A stretch of 64,000 nt of DNA from Tubulanus polymorphus (GCF_964204645.1 NC_134028.1:23348153-23412152); one strand, 5' to 3'; shown: positions 47,894-58,716, counted from the first letter of the stretch. The notes: generated from the sequence alone by a model not told the origin. A program made the numbers and translations.

Positions 47894-49338
47894 ATGAAGA
47901 GGATTAGTGAAATCGTTTTGTTCCTGGTGAGATGGAGTTTCGTGTGGCACTGAGCCTCGTTATAACGAACCCAATGCGCGCAGTATATAACTTTTTGGGA
48001 ATGAACTACACAAATTTTGGTCGACGGGATAATGACCTATCCGTCGCTGCCAGCCTTTTGAAGTTTGTTGTAATGAAGTGCTGCTGTTTATAATGAAAAC
48101 CCACGTATATGTACAGATTAAAATGTATTGAAACCAAGAACTTAGCAAAAATTTAGAATAACATGACGCTTTGAACTCTCACTAGAGATCATCACACCTG
48201 ACGATGTTCTCCAATGAAAGTTCGAAACGTCGTGTCATCTTAAATTGTTTGATTAAATGAATTCTTGGTTTTGATACTTTTTTATCTGTACGTAGTGAGC
48301 CTTATTATTTCATACATTCTCTATTCCCCACGTTGGAGTGTGGGTTATTCTACTATCAGGTTTTGCTGTATTATCATAATTTCGTTCATGCGTTGGTAGG
48401 TGATCCAGTCATCCGGAGGAGTTTGGAGTCAGGTTGGTTCTGGAAGTGCAGTCGTAACAGAAAATCCATGCAGAATTTGCGATTCAAAAACAGACAAGTT
48501 TTGTTTGGTGGAAACTAACAAACACATGAAGAATATGACATGCCCGTCTGATAAAACATGCGGAGTAAGTTTAAACAATTATATCTTTCATTTATTCTAA
48601 AGTGATAATTTCTAACGCAGACATAACCAGCGTATAAAGGAAATTACCAAGACATTGAGGTTTACATAGGCGTCCCCAGGGGAGGATAGCGCGAACGTCC
48701 CTTCCTTTTTGTCAATCATGTCCTTTTTGAAATAATGAGTTAAATTTTCATATACCTTGTGAATCATGTGGTCTGCTCCAAACTTCGTACACTAAGATCT
48801 AGCACCGGAAATATTTAGCAGGTATTTGTATTCAAAAAGCCCTTTATGCCAGTGTGTGGAAGAATCTAGTGGATTTGGCCACCCAACGCCCAGCGAATTT
48901 CCCCTACCCTTGAACATCCTAGGAACGCCCACTTGATTGCCTATAGTTCAGCTTCATTTGAACGAAGTATCCAGTCTATAAAACCGAACTGGTCTTTGAC
49001 TTAAATTACATACAGAATATTCAAAAATTCTCTTTCAGGTACAGGCATATGTGTCCGCTTGCGGCGATATTACCAGGATAATTCGCGACTGTTTCCTAAA
49101 AACCAACTGCCCGGTGAAATGTGTCGACGGAACGGCGAAGAATACGTTCGTTTGTACCCAGTGTTGCCCGGACAGCGTGGTCGCAACAAGCGGCAAAAAC
49201 TGCGATGCGATCAACTTCAATAGTTTGTCCTTCAATGTCGATATCAACAAAGGAAGCAGCGCATCTGTGACCAAAATCTCAGTAATTTCGCTCCTCCTTA
49301 TTCAGTTCTTCATCTTCTTGTTTTATATTCAATTCTAA
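47894..49338 (+). CDS. Ly6/uPAR-like three-finger, GPI-anchored protein (about 165 aa; first exon tentative)
   Basis: Two exons are clear: 48400-48564 and 49039-49338 (stop 49336-49338). They carry a Cys-rich domain with NPCRICDS, a distal FVCTQCCPDS with the CC pair, and a late Cys (GKNCDAIN), the usual end of Ly6 domains; 13 Cys in all. The C-terminus is a hydrophobic stretch (VISLLLIQFFIFLFYIQF) after a Ser-rich spacer, as in GPI-anchor signals. The frame is closed by TAG just before 48400, so an upstream exon must supply the start. The best candidate is 47894-47926 (MKRISEIVLFL, donor GTGAGA), which joins in phase and gives a signal-peptide-like start. That exon is a guess. Ly6 proteins act at the cell surface as receptor modulators or recognition proteins. 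Confidence 0.7.
48168..48240. repeat. Palindromic repeat related to 47378-47424
   Basis: GACGCTTTGAACTCTCACTAG at the left pairs with CAATGAAAGTTCGAAACGTCG at the right around ATCATCACACCTGACGAT. It lies in the large intron of the Ly6-like gene if the tentative first exon is right. Confidence 0.5.
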
Positions 49339-49652
49339 TTAGTAAACAAATTAGCGAGGGTATAAAGTAACATCTACCCATTTCAGACTCAATGTATTTA
49401 TTACAAAAGAAAAACAATTTCAAGGCAAAAGAAAAACACTTTCAGAATTTAGAAGTTTGGAAATTCGGCGCCAAACATAAAATCTAAAAATAATCAACAA
49501 TTAATCAGTGTAGTTTCTTATATATTAACTAAACAAAATCACTACTAGTATTAGAAAGATAACACGTTTTATGTTTTCCGAATAAAAAATATTTGTAGCA
49601 CTTTGTTATATTTAGCAGTCGGAAGATATCTCTTTTTATACATCATTTACTT
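49339..49652. other. Convergent 3' flanks of Ly6-like and HSF-domain genes
   Basis: Short AT-rich stretch. AATAAA near 49584 (+) and TTTATT near 49398 (AATAAA on -) could serve as poly(A) signals. Nothing else is seen. Confidence 0.4.
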
Positions 49653-51348
49653 TCATTTTGGTACTTGGCAATCGTTGACGATTGTAGCTATGCAAATTTT
49701 GACCTCGTCAGTCATTTCATCGGTGGCTTCACGTTCTACAAACTGATCGTTTGGCTCAAACACATTTATGCCATCATTCAATACATTGTTGATGTATGAT
49801 ACGAACCATTCATTCTGGTCATTTTGCCCCGTAACCTCGTGGTCCTCTTGGGCATCTTTAGTCGCTGTCGTGTTCTCGCTACTCTCCTGCATCTGAGGTT
49901 TTGGCGACGAAGTTCTAGCTACGAATTCAATTTGGTTCTGTAACGTAGTATTCGTGCTAGGAAAGCGCGGACCATTATCAAGATCCGGTGGATAACCACA
50001 CAGAATGTCCTCAACGTCGTTCAATAATGAAATATCTATCGTGTTCTCCGGTTGATTGCCATCGACGCGTATATCTTCGAAGAACGTTAGATCGTTCAAA
50101 TCCAAAGGATGATTTTCCGAAAACCAGCTTCTTATTTGGTGTAATTCCGTTTCGTACGAATCCGGCGTTCTATAAATCGGGGAACAACCACTTACGCAAG
50201 GTGGCAGATCTCGTGAAATCGGAGAAGTTGGGATCATTCCTGACTGAGTATCAGAAGCGGGATTATCTTGATATACTTGCGGGCCGTTTAATACAACGTC
50301 AGGAGCAGCTGGGATGGTCGAATTCCCTTGTAACGGATCGCAAAAGTTAGTAATCGATGGTAATACTACCGGAGGTCTCGGTAATGGCTGGATCGGTGGG
50401 TAACCGTCTGCAAATAACTTTTAAATCGGTAATATTTCAAATTAAAAAAAGCAGTAAACTTTTCTGAGATTGATACATACCCAGAATTTTTTGTATGGCA
50501 TTACCATTAGATTGATTCTGTGATTCACTATTCTCTGTCACTGGAACACCGGGAATATCCGCCAATCTTGCCGCTTCTTCAATAAGTTTCTCGATTTCAT
50601 TTTCATCAGTCGACTCTTCAACAGTAAGCGCGCCCGAGTTTTCTTGTTGCTTGTCTAGCTCGCGCACGAGATCTGTATAGATTTTATCGCGGTTATAGCG
50701 ATGATCTCGAATAGGTTTTATCAATTGCTGCTGTTGTTCGTCAGAGCTGGATTTTTCGGTCGTTTCTAGTTTTCCCCCCGAGTTTTTACATCTCTGACAT
50801 TTACATAGTTCCGGCGGTCGCCAAGGGACGTGATGAGCTAGACATGGTTTACGCAATTGGTTCGCTCTTAGTTTGAAAGGCAACGGCATTTCGAAATATT
50901 CAGGTGGCACTGACCCGGACTCGGGTTTCGGGCAATTTGGTTTCTTTCGTATTTTACGCGTCACTATGTAACGAACTAAGTCCTCTCTGTCCCTTCGAAA
51001 TAAAGGATGCCAAAAAACGGGGCGTCTGTCGTCGCCAGTTATCCAGGTAAAATCATATTCCCTCATTACTCGACGAAAGTTCACGAACGACTTTATTCTG
51101 ACTAAATTCGGGTACAGCTGCATGACCGAGCTCTCAAATTCCGACTCACTGGTAACATAGAAACTGCGACCAGTATCGTCCCATTTTATCAGTTTCTCGT
51201 TGGCTTTCAAAATCAACCAGATTTTCTGTGGAAACTGAAGCCCGGCTGATAATGGTAGTATCAGGCCGTTCCTTTTATAGTAGGATAGATGATTGTCTAC
51301 GCGTATTCGTTTTTTGGTGGAAATCGCTTTAACTGTAGTAGACGCCAT
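49653..51348 (-). CDS. HSF-domain transcription factor, HSFY-like (540 aa)
   Basis: Two exons: 50481-51348 and 49653-50407 (1623 nt; donor GTATGT, acceptor TTTGCAG). Residues about 38-132 form a heat-shock-factor DNA-binding domain: FPQKIWLILKANEKLIKWDD, then SEFESSVMQLYP, then SFVNFRRVMREYDFTW (recognition-helix region, aligned to SFVRQLNMYGF of HSF1), then FWHPLFRRDREDLVRYI. The recognition helix departs strongly from canonical HSF1, as in the HSFY/HSF5 group. No heptad-repeat trimerisation region follows the domain; there is instead a short Cys group (CKCQRC, about 187-192), a Gln run and a long acidic Asn/Asp/Ser-rich C-terminal half. It is likely a nuclear DNA-binding protein. Target sites and role (germline in vertebrate HSFY) are inference. 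Confidence 0.88.
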
Positions 51349-51403
51349 ATCACGACAGCCCGACTGACGATACCACTAACTAAGTCTAATATTAGACAGT
51401 AAC

Positions 51404-51532
51404 ACCGTCGTGTGGGCCGGGGTAACTGTGGCCAAAAACGGGTTGAATGTGGCCGGTCGTTGACGTTAAGTCAGGTGCCTCAGACTCAGTGGCCACTTTC
51501 GGAAAGTAGGAGCATTCGGCCCACACGATGGT
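51404..51532. mobile_element. Foldback element upstream of the HSF-domain gene
   Basis: ACCGTCGTGTGGGCCG at the left and CGGCCCACACGATGGT at the right are inverted (15 of 16 match). The interior has GTGGCC repeated in both orientations. It starts only 55 bp upstream of the HSF start codon and so lies in or near its promoter. Confidence 0.65.
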
Positions 51533-52083
51533 ATAGCCTATAAACTTCACCCACACGTTGGGACCGTTGGACGTACAGAGGACCAAATTATTCAAAATGA
51601 ATCATATCTCGTACGTACCAGCAATTATTTACTGAAGTTGGAACCTGAATATAGGCCTGCGCAGTAATGGTGTCAAATCGGCCCACGTGCATAGTATACG
51701 CGTGACAGAATCTTTCAACACGCAGTCTCACTTCAACTGTACTAATCACATGTATCAGTTTAATTGATTTTCCCGAATCTACAGCAGTTCAGTCAGCGCG
51801 CGATCGGGTTTTCCCAGGAGGGGAGGGGCTGCGCACGTGCCATCAGTACGGGAGCGTTGCATCCGTATTCTAGTAGAGAGACTAGCACTATTTTTCTATG
51901 ATAGTTGCTTTTGACCAAAACCATAGGCGTGTACCGGTATTTGATTTCCTCATTCTATCGACAAAATTCCAAGCAAAGATGCGAACATATTCATTGTGTA
52001 AAAGATCGATTTTTATTCATTTCTGATTTATAAAAAAAGATAAATAAAAAATGCAAAAAATTTGATGTTTTAATTTCAGACGA
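51533..52083. other. Upstream of HSF gene / 3' flank of PHF5A
   Basis: No gene. TTTATT at about 52012 gives AATAAA on the minus strand about 70 bp after the PHF5A stop and is the likely poly(A) signal. Confidence 0.5.
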
Positions 52084-53333
52084 CTATCGTTTTTTGAATC
52101 CGTATTTCTTTCGTTCGTAGAATAAATCCGTTTTCGCGCTGCCGAGATTGACAATTTTTGGACAACCATCTCTCTGAAAAGACACATAGATCAACAATAT
52201 GAGCGAAGAATGATTTTTTCAGGCAAATCTTAAATAAATTCAATGTTGTCGCGAATGATTTCGACCCAGTATATTGATGCACCACCTGGTGTTTCCAGCT
52301 GGTACTCGTAAAGGGCGTATCGACTTACATCTTTTTCCATAATAGTGCATTCTTTACAGTAATAAGCGTCAGAGACTCCCGGTCCACCACAAATAACACA
52401 TCGACCTTGATATGAACCATAGTTACATTCATCACATATTCTAACTAACGTACACGGCCGAACGTACGAATCACATATCACACACTTTCCATCGCCTGAA
52501 AGAAAATAGGTGTAGGTTAAATCAAACTGACTAAAATAGTTGTTTCAAAATAATAAATTCTATCGTTCGTATAATTTAATTCGAAGTGTGGGATTTCTTC
52601 ATTTATCTACAGTGCATACGGATTAAAGTATTTATATGACTACTGTAATAACATCTTCACGCCGTCAAGGGATTCGAACGCACTACGCTAAAGCCGTTTC
52701 TCGAACCCCTTGACCTCACGAGTCGTTGGAGTTGTTACTAGCCGACCAGAATCCGGTCGTACCAATCACAGCGCTTGTAACAAACGGCATTAGGCTTCTG
52801 TTGGTTTTCCCGTTAAATGGACAAATCAGCGAACGTTTTACCGAACAAGGAAGTATTTCGCAAATCGATGTGACGTCATGCGCAACAGCGCCAGTAATGA
52901 AATCACACTTCGTGAGGCCAGGGGGCTGGTGGTAGCGAGTTCGGGAGTGATACCGGTCTCGTGGCAAGCGAGGATACTGTAATAAGTAATCATGCATTTG
53001 AAGCAATTAAAAAATTTGATGAACTATCAGTTACTTACATTTTTCGCATAAACGACCAATAGCTGAAAGAAGAAAAAGTAAATTGAGATTCTCAGAGCGA
53101 TCGAATAATTGCAAACGATTCATCGACGTTAAAAGCCCAAAATAAAACGTTTCGTTTCGATATTTAGTACGTCTTTTCACAAACTTCATATTTTGTGAAC
53201 GCGTGAACGTCTCCTGTCCCCCAGCCCTCGAAATACCAGTCGGCTTTTTATAATTTATAGAAGTTTCAAAAGGTATCTTACCGACGCCGGGTTGTTTTCG
53301 GCAGAAAATTAAATCAGGATGATGCTTAGCCAT
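52084..53333 (-). CDS. PHF5A: PHF5A / SF3B7, SF3b splicing-complex subunit (110 aa)
   Basis: Four exons: 53282-53333, 53039-53062 (a 24-nt microexon), 52329-52495 and 52084-52173, total 333 nt giving 110 residues, exactly the family length. The start is [17 protein letters not shown]. The CxxC knuckles include [32 protein letters not shown] and YYCKEC. The end is [12 protein letters not shown] then [15 protein letters not shown]5A is among the most conserved eukaryotic proteins. It binds three zinc ions in a trefoil knot and, with SF3B1, forms the branch-site adenosine pocket of U2 snRNP. It is nuclear. It is divergently paired with DDX47. Confidence 0.97.
52496..53038. other. PHF5A intron 2, with a hairpin repeat
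   Basis: No coding sequence. Contains the inverted repeat at 52664-52714 and a GC-richer stretch to about 52975 that may be a repeat of unknown class. Confidence 0.4.
52664..52714. repeat. Short perfect-stem inverted repeat GTCAAGGGATTCGA
   Basis: GTCAAGGGATTCGA at the left and TCGAACCCCTTGAC at the right can pair (13 of 14) around a 23-base loop. On the minus strand the TTCGA elements look tRNA-B-box-like, so this may be a tRNA-derived fragment. Confidence 0.5.
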
Positions 53334-53469
53334 TATTTGTACGTTGTCTACAAGGTTGCTTATAACAGGCTAAACGCGTAGCTCGCGACCGACGAAACGA
53401 ATCCGACCCTAAGCGATTCTGAAATAGTCGCCACCTCCATTCAGTGCCGGAACCAGTCCACAATTCAAG
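53334..53469. promoter_or_regulatory. Bidirectional promoter of PHF5A and DDX47
   Basis: Only 136 bp separate the two start codons (53333 on -, 53470 on +). The segment is GC-richer than its surroundings (GCTCGCGACCGACGAAACG) and has no TATA box, as is usual for housekeeping bidirectional promoters. Both products act on RNA (splicing, rRNA processing), so co-expression makes sense. Confidence 0.75.
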
Positions 53470-56400
53470 ATGTCAGCGCCCACGGAAAACGCGAATGACG
53501 GCGATGTCGAAGAAAATATCACTTTTCAGTCGCTTGTAAGAGTTCATTATTTCTAAAACTCCATCAGAATTTAATATACATCCATAATTTACGGTTGATT
53601 CAATTAAGAAGTGCCAGCTCCGCTGCGATTGATTGAAAATCCTTCATGAAATGGAAAATGTGAGAAAAATTGCACTATTTACTACAAGAAACCGATAGAT
53701 AATTTATCAAATTTATCCTAGGGTCTCTGCGATATTCTATGTGAAGCTTGTAAACAAATGAAATGGACGAAACCGACGAAAATTCAGACTGAATCGTTAC
53801 CTGTTGCGCTGAAAGGTATAGTTTCACTCTTCTGAAAATTCATTTTCCTTATTTTTGAGAATTTATATATTTTGAAATGATATATTTCAGGTAACGATGT
53901 GATTGGACTGGCAGAAACGGGTTCAGGAAAGACTGGTTCTTTCGCTTTGCCAATATTACAGACATTATTGGAGAAACCACAGCGACTATACGCCCTGATC
54001 CTTACTCCAACGAGGGAGTTGGCTTATCAGATATCCGAACAGTTTGAGGCATTGGGTGCTTCCATAGGCGTCAAATGTGGTATGTACACTTTCGCTAGTT
54101 GGTCCATTCTAATTTAACCCTTTCAGTGCGTCTACACTGCAGTGCGGTATATGAATCGGTGATGGATTTTGTTAGTACACCGCACTGCGGTATATTGGTG
54201 TAATTAGTAATTAGTTTTTATCTATTGAAATATGGCAGCACCTGTCAAACATAGTGAAATATTAGTTACTAAGGATACACTGCGCAGTGGTGTAGACGCA
54301 CTATAGTGGTTTTCCTTTTATTCAACACGCTAGGGTCGAATTTTTCAAAATTTTCAAATTATCTCCAGGGCCCAGTTTCACGAAAAAGTTTAAGCCTAAA
54401 ACGGTTAAGTTTGAATTGTTGTCCTCATTGAAAACATGAAGTAACCATTGGCAATTACACCAAAAATTTGAGTATAACTTTTTTGTGAAACCGAGCCCTG
54501 GGCCCAGTTTCACAAAAAAGTTAAACTGAAATTTTTGGTGTAATTGCCATTGGTTACTTCATATCTTCAATGAGGACAACAATTCAAACTTAACAGTTTA
54601 AGCCTTAAACTTTTTCGTGAAACTGGGCCCAGCACTATAAGGTATTGATTAGTCAGCACTGAAAGGGTTAAGCTATACCTGGATATATTTTCTTAATTTT
54701 GCAAATGAACTAAATTTAGAACGTTCAATTAAATGATGAAGGACTACTGTGAACTTATTTTCTAGCTGTGATTGTTGGTGGTATGGATATGATGGGTCAA
54801 TCTCTAGCATTAGCCAAGAAACCTCACATTATTATCGGTAAGATTTCTCAAACAAAGACATGGATTTGTGAAAACCGAATTTCATTTTATTCTATTCATT
54901 TTAGACTGATGATGCCTTAGATATTTCTAGCATTTCATTGAGATTTACAATTGTGGGATTTTACATTCATTTTATTCTGATTAGTGCATTTTATCGCATT
55001 TCAGCAACTCCAGGGCGTTTAGTGGATCATCTGGAGAATACAAAGGGTTTTCATCTGAGATCTTTGAAATATTTGGTAAGAATTGATTTTAGTTTAAACC
55101 GGAATTAAAACTGTTGATAGTTCAACTGAAACTGTTGTTACTGATCGTTTTCAATCCTTCAGGTCATGGATGAAGCTGATCGAATATTGAATATGGATTT
55201 TGAGCAAGAGGTATCGGAGTAAATTTGCGTGGATGGAGAAATAATTTGCTACTCTGTTGTAATCGTTTCTTGACTTAATTTTCTCAAAATCTGTTCCAGG
55301 TTGATAAAATTCTGAAGGTCATTCCTCGAGAACGCAATACGTACCTTTATTCGGCTACAATGACCAAGAAGGTTTGTTACCGATAGAAGAACGAATCATG
55401 TTAAATCTCTTTGTACAGAGAAATAGAAAATTTTTTGAATTACTTCGAATATTTCTAGGTTCAAAAGTTGCAGCGGGCATCTCTCAAAAACCCGGTTAAA
55501 GTAGAAGTGTCATCGAAATATCAGACAGTTGATAAATTAGTGCAGTCATATTTATTTATTCCTGTCAAATATAAGGTAAAATCTCTCTTCAAACATCAAT
55601 TGTTAATTTATTTGTTACCATAAATTTGGATGAAATAAAAAATTTTGCATGTATTTTTCAGGATGCCTATTTGGTATACCTCCTGAACGAACTCGCTGGC
55701 AACTCATTCATGGTATTTTGTAGTACTTGTGCCAATACTCAAAGGGTAGCTTTGATGTTGCGGAATCTGGGCTTTACGGCAATCCCCTTACACGGCCAAA
55801 TGAGCCAGGTATAAAACAAGATATTTTTTTAAGCGAAGTTGGAATAGATTTTTGTATAGTTGATAACATGTTTTAAAATGTGTTTTCAGGCAAAACGTCT
55901 CGGTACATTGAATAAATTCAAGAGTAAAGATCGTTCTATTCTAATAGCTACAGATGTCGCCAGCAGGTAACAATCTATTCTATCTAGAATTCAATGTCTT
56001 GAGTATCATGGAATTGGCTCAGAAATCCTTAAATCATTGGTATCAGGCATTTTCTGCAGATGAATCAACACACACGATTACAGCTCTTGAAATCTACTGT
56101 GATGCTTGAAAATGTAGATTTCAGGATTCCTGGCTAAAGCATGACTACGATAATATATAAGCCCTGGAATTGGAGTAAAGTCCCCTGGAATTCAGTCAGG
56201 ATTGGACAAATTTAAGAAAAATGTTTCCCGGATTTTGCCCTTTCGTCTATGAAACTCGGCTTAGGTATTCATTTGTAACTGCTATCATTATTTTTCTTTT
56301 AGGGGTCTCGATATTCCACATGTCGATGTCGTGTTAAATTTTGATATCCCGACTCATTCGAAGGATTACATACATCGTGTTGGTCGAACTGCCCGCGCCG

Positions 56401-57139
56401 GTCGTTCAGGCCGAGCTGTTACATTTGTTACACAGTAAGTAATTGAACTAGGCTAGATGATGACTGCAGGGTTCCTACAGATCAGGGAATTCCAGTTATT
56501 TTTCTATGCTGAGAAAATCGTGGAATTCTGACTCCTTACTTGAAAATCATGGAATTCGAATTTTTGGCGTCTTGTTATTGTGCTGTTGATGAGTGACACA
56601 AGAAGAAACCTCCTAAGAAGAAGTAGCCCCAACTGAGAATATCTCATAATTTAATCAGGGAATTTGAAATTTTGGTGACTTAGTTCTTGCTGCACAACTA
56701 AAATCTTGAGAAAAAGCAGCCTTCACCGAGGATTTTTTCCCCAATTTTGCCGAGTAAGATGGACTTTGCTGACATTTCTATTTGTCTATTTGAACCACGT
56801 TTTTCAGGTACGACGTCGAGCTGTATCAAAGGATAGAACATCTCATCGGGAAAACACTTCCGCTTTATGACACAAATGAAGAGGAAGTGATGTTGCTTAT
56901 GGAACGGGTATCAGAAGCTCAGCGAATAGCTAAAATGGTAGGCAGCAGATATCTGAGAAAAACTTCCACTTTGCTGATATTTGAATACGGAGACATGGAA
57001 ATTAAAGTCGTTTAATTTATTTCAGGAAATGTCTGAAACTTTCGGAAAGAAGGCGGCGAAAAGAACGAAATCAGACGAAGCCGATGATACCGAAGAATCG
57101 TCAGGAGTCCGAAAGAAATTAAAGAAAAAGAAGAAATAA
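53470..57139 (+). CDS. DDX47: DDX47 / Rrp3-type DEAD-box RNA helicase (442 aa)
   Basis: Thirteen exons: 53470-53535, 53722-53815, 53891-54079, 54766-54837, 55005-55075, 55163-55210, 55300-55371, 55459-55575, 55662-55808, 55890-55966, 56303-56434, 56808-56937 and 57026-57139 (1329 nt). Motifs in order: Q motif (F-x..KPTKIQ, about 19-45), I AETGSGKT (61-68), Ia PTRELA (93-98), GG (121-122), Ib TPGR (142-145), II DEAD (167-170), III SAT (198-200), then the second RecA domain with [16 protein letters not shown] and [11 protein letters not shown]. The Lys-rich tail RKKLKKKKK suggests nucleolar targeting. Length is close to human DDX47 (about 455). The yeast orthologue Rrp3 works in 18S rRNA processing. 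Poly(A) signal AATAAA near 57156. Confidence 0.97.
54114..54671. mobile_element. piggyBac-type MITE, copy 3, carrying a nested insertion (DDX47 intron 3)
   Basis: It has the same TTAACCCTTTCAGTGC / GCACTGAAAGGGTTAA ends as copies 1 and 2. The body follows copy 1 up to ATTATCTCCAG, is interrupted by about 263 bp of another element, and resumes CACTATAAGGTATTGATTAG. Confidence 0.85.
54368..54630. mobile_element. Nested GGGCCCAGTTTCAC foldback element
   Basis: It starts GGGCCCAGTTTCACGAAAAA and ends TTTTTCGTGAAACTGGGCCC, a 20-bp inverted pair. Near the middle GTGAAACCGAGCCCTGGGCC meets a second GGGCCCAGTTTCACAAAAAA, so it looks like two units head to head. The two halves share ATTGTTGTCCTCATTG... 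and its complement. It sits inside the piggyBac-type MITE and is younger. Confidence 0.8.
54880..54985. repeat. Half copy of the snapback family (DDX47 intron 4)
   Basis: TAGACTGATGATGCC, GATATTTCTAGCATTTC and ACAATTGTGGGATTTTACAT follow the right arm of the 28664-28882 element in order. Confidence 0.5.
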
Positions 57140-57204
57140 ATCTTTTAAATGGTCAAATAAAATTATGTTAAAATCGATTTTTAATTTGTTTAACATGTTT
57201 TTTT

Positions 57205-57275
57205 ATTTCGGATTCGAACTTGATATTTGATAGACTGGTCGCCTGTCCAATTCTGCGCCACCTGCATTCGCAGCC
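57205..57275 (-). repeat. tRNA-derived pseudogene or SINE head
   Basis: On the minus strand, an A box TGGCGCAGAATTGG (57247-57260) and a B box GTTCGAATCC (57210-57219) are spaced as in a tRNA. The flanks do not form an acceptor stem, and an A-rich stretch (AAATAAAAAAACATG) follows. This fits a truncated SINE or tRNA pseudogene rather than a working tRNA. Confidence 0.55.
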
Positions 57276-58479
57276 AATGATGACATGATTTTTGTAGGCT
57301 TAAGCAAAATTTAACACTAAATGCGGAAAAAAGTGGCAGGTGGCAGTTTTTCACTTAGTGAATTGCATCAGTGCCTAATCATGACTTGTCTGACTTATCA
57401 CCTAGTATCCTCATGGACAGACCGACCCTGTACGCATGATTTGATACCGCCATACTCTTTGACCAAAATCAAAAATGGGATAAGAGTAAATTGGAACAAG
57501 AAACGAAATTCTAATATGGACTTTCCTAAATTTACATGATGATGTACCGTTTAATCCAGTATCAAAATTAAAGAAAACAATTTGTTTTTTTCAAATTATG
57601 GGTGGTAAGCACGGAAGTTTTCGGCAGAATTTCAGAGGATCGGTGCTCCAAGTAATTAAAAAAAGCCTAATATGTCTCCCCCTAATTGAATCAAGGAGTT
57701 TTTTTTAATGAAAATCTGTCTATTGACGGAATTCTGTGATAACAGTATGAATGATGATTAATCGTGAATAAATAGTGGGTTTCCCCAATGACTCAAATAG
57801 ACCGCTTTCCTCGTGCATGGTGTGAGTTAGTTATCTCGGGATCAGAACTGTCCTGTAGTTGTGACTTATAAACTAATTTCATTAGTAAACGTTTACGCGG
57901 TTTCTATTATATGAAGACCTGTGTTGGTGTGAATCTTTAACTGAAGTGCTATCGGTCGGTATAATTTATAAATTATTCTAGAATTTAAGAAAAATAAAAA
58001 CCGGCGGCGGCTGTTGGGAATCAAGTAATTTATTTCATGGCCTTATTAAAGTTCCTCCACTATATTGTTCAGTTGGCTACTGGCGCGTATTCAACCCGGC
58101 GGTGGAACCTTTCATAATGTAAATCCATTCAACAATAGAGACACAATTGCGGTTTTTCAGAGTTGTTGATATCATTTATACGCGCTATTGAATACGTCAC
58201 CGGCTGACCACGGTGTACACAAGCATAAGCCATTCACCTCAGCTTACTCACACTGTGAACATGCTACCGTGGATTCTCCTCCTGGCGATCTTCGCTGCGC
58301 TCCCGCTCCTGCTCCTGTTCCTGCTTCCTGAGGAACGACGTCTTTATGTTTTATGTGTTACTGTTCGTCTCCGTGCTGTCCTGTACTGTTCCGTGTTAAT
58401 TAATCCGTTCTATTTTTCAGGATTTAACCCCTTCTATTTTTCAGGGCCGATTTCTCCGTCGAATTTCAACGTTTGCTGG
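57276..58479. other. Intergenic, no gene seen
   Basis: No recognisable protein. The region near 58261-58340 has an open hydrophobic frame (MLPWILLLAIFAALPLLLLF) that is Leu-rich by composition and lacks supported continuation. It could be a signal-like exon or chance. Confidence 0.35.
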
Positions 58480-58690
58480 AACAAAACTAATGTCCGAAAG
58501 CGTCGGCTCTCCTTCGCCGGTCACGTGTTGTGGACAAAGAGTCGGTCAGGAAATGGCTGCCCTCTACACGCCCTCATACGGAACACGAAAACCAGGATGA
58601 CGAGGCCTCACTCTCCCCACGTATCAACAGAGTGTGCTTGGTGACGTCAATGACGGGCAAGTCAGTCAGATTGCACAGGTTAAAAGTGGA
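58480..58690 (+). pseudogene. LINE C-terminal relic, plus strand
   Basis: RKRRLSFAGHVLWTKSR followed by HALIRNTKTRMTR and RVCLVTSMTGKSVRL resembles the tail of LINE ORF2 proteins, where an R-R-L-x-F-A-G-H-x-L-R motif lies after the reverse transcriptase. It matches the inverted relic at 58925-59150 position by position. Confidence 0.55.
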
Positions 58691-58716
58691 GTGGTAAAGC
58701 TGGACTGTCTACTAGT

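Noticed and set aside
57205-57275. Functional tRNA gene
   Set aside because: A and B boxes are present but no acceptor stem can be formed, and an A-rich tail follows.
58213-58644. Gene encoding a Leu-rich signal-like protein
   Set aside because: The hydrophobic start (58261) runs into sequence that matches a LINE relic from about 58480. No splice-supported continuation was found.
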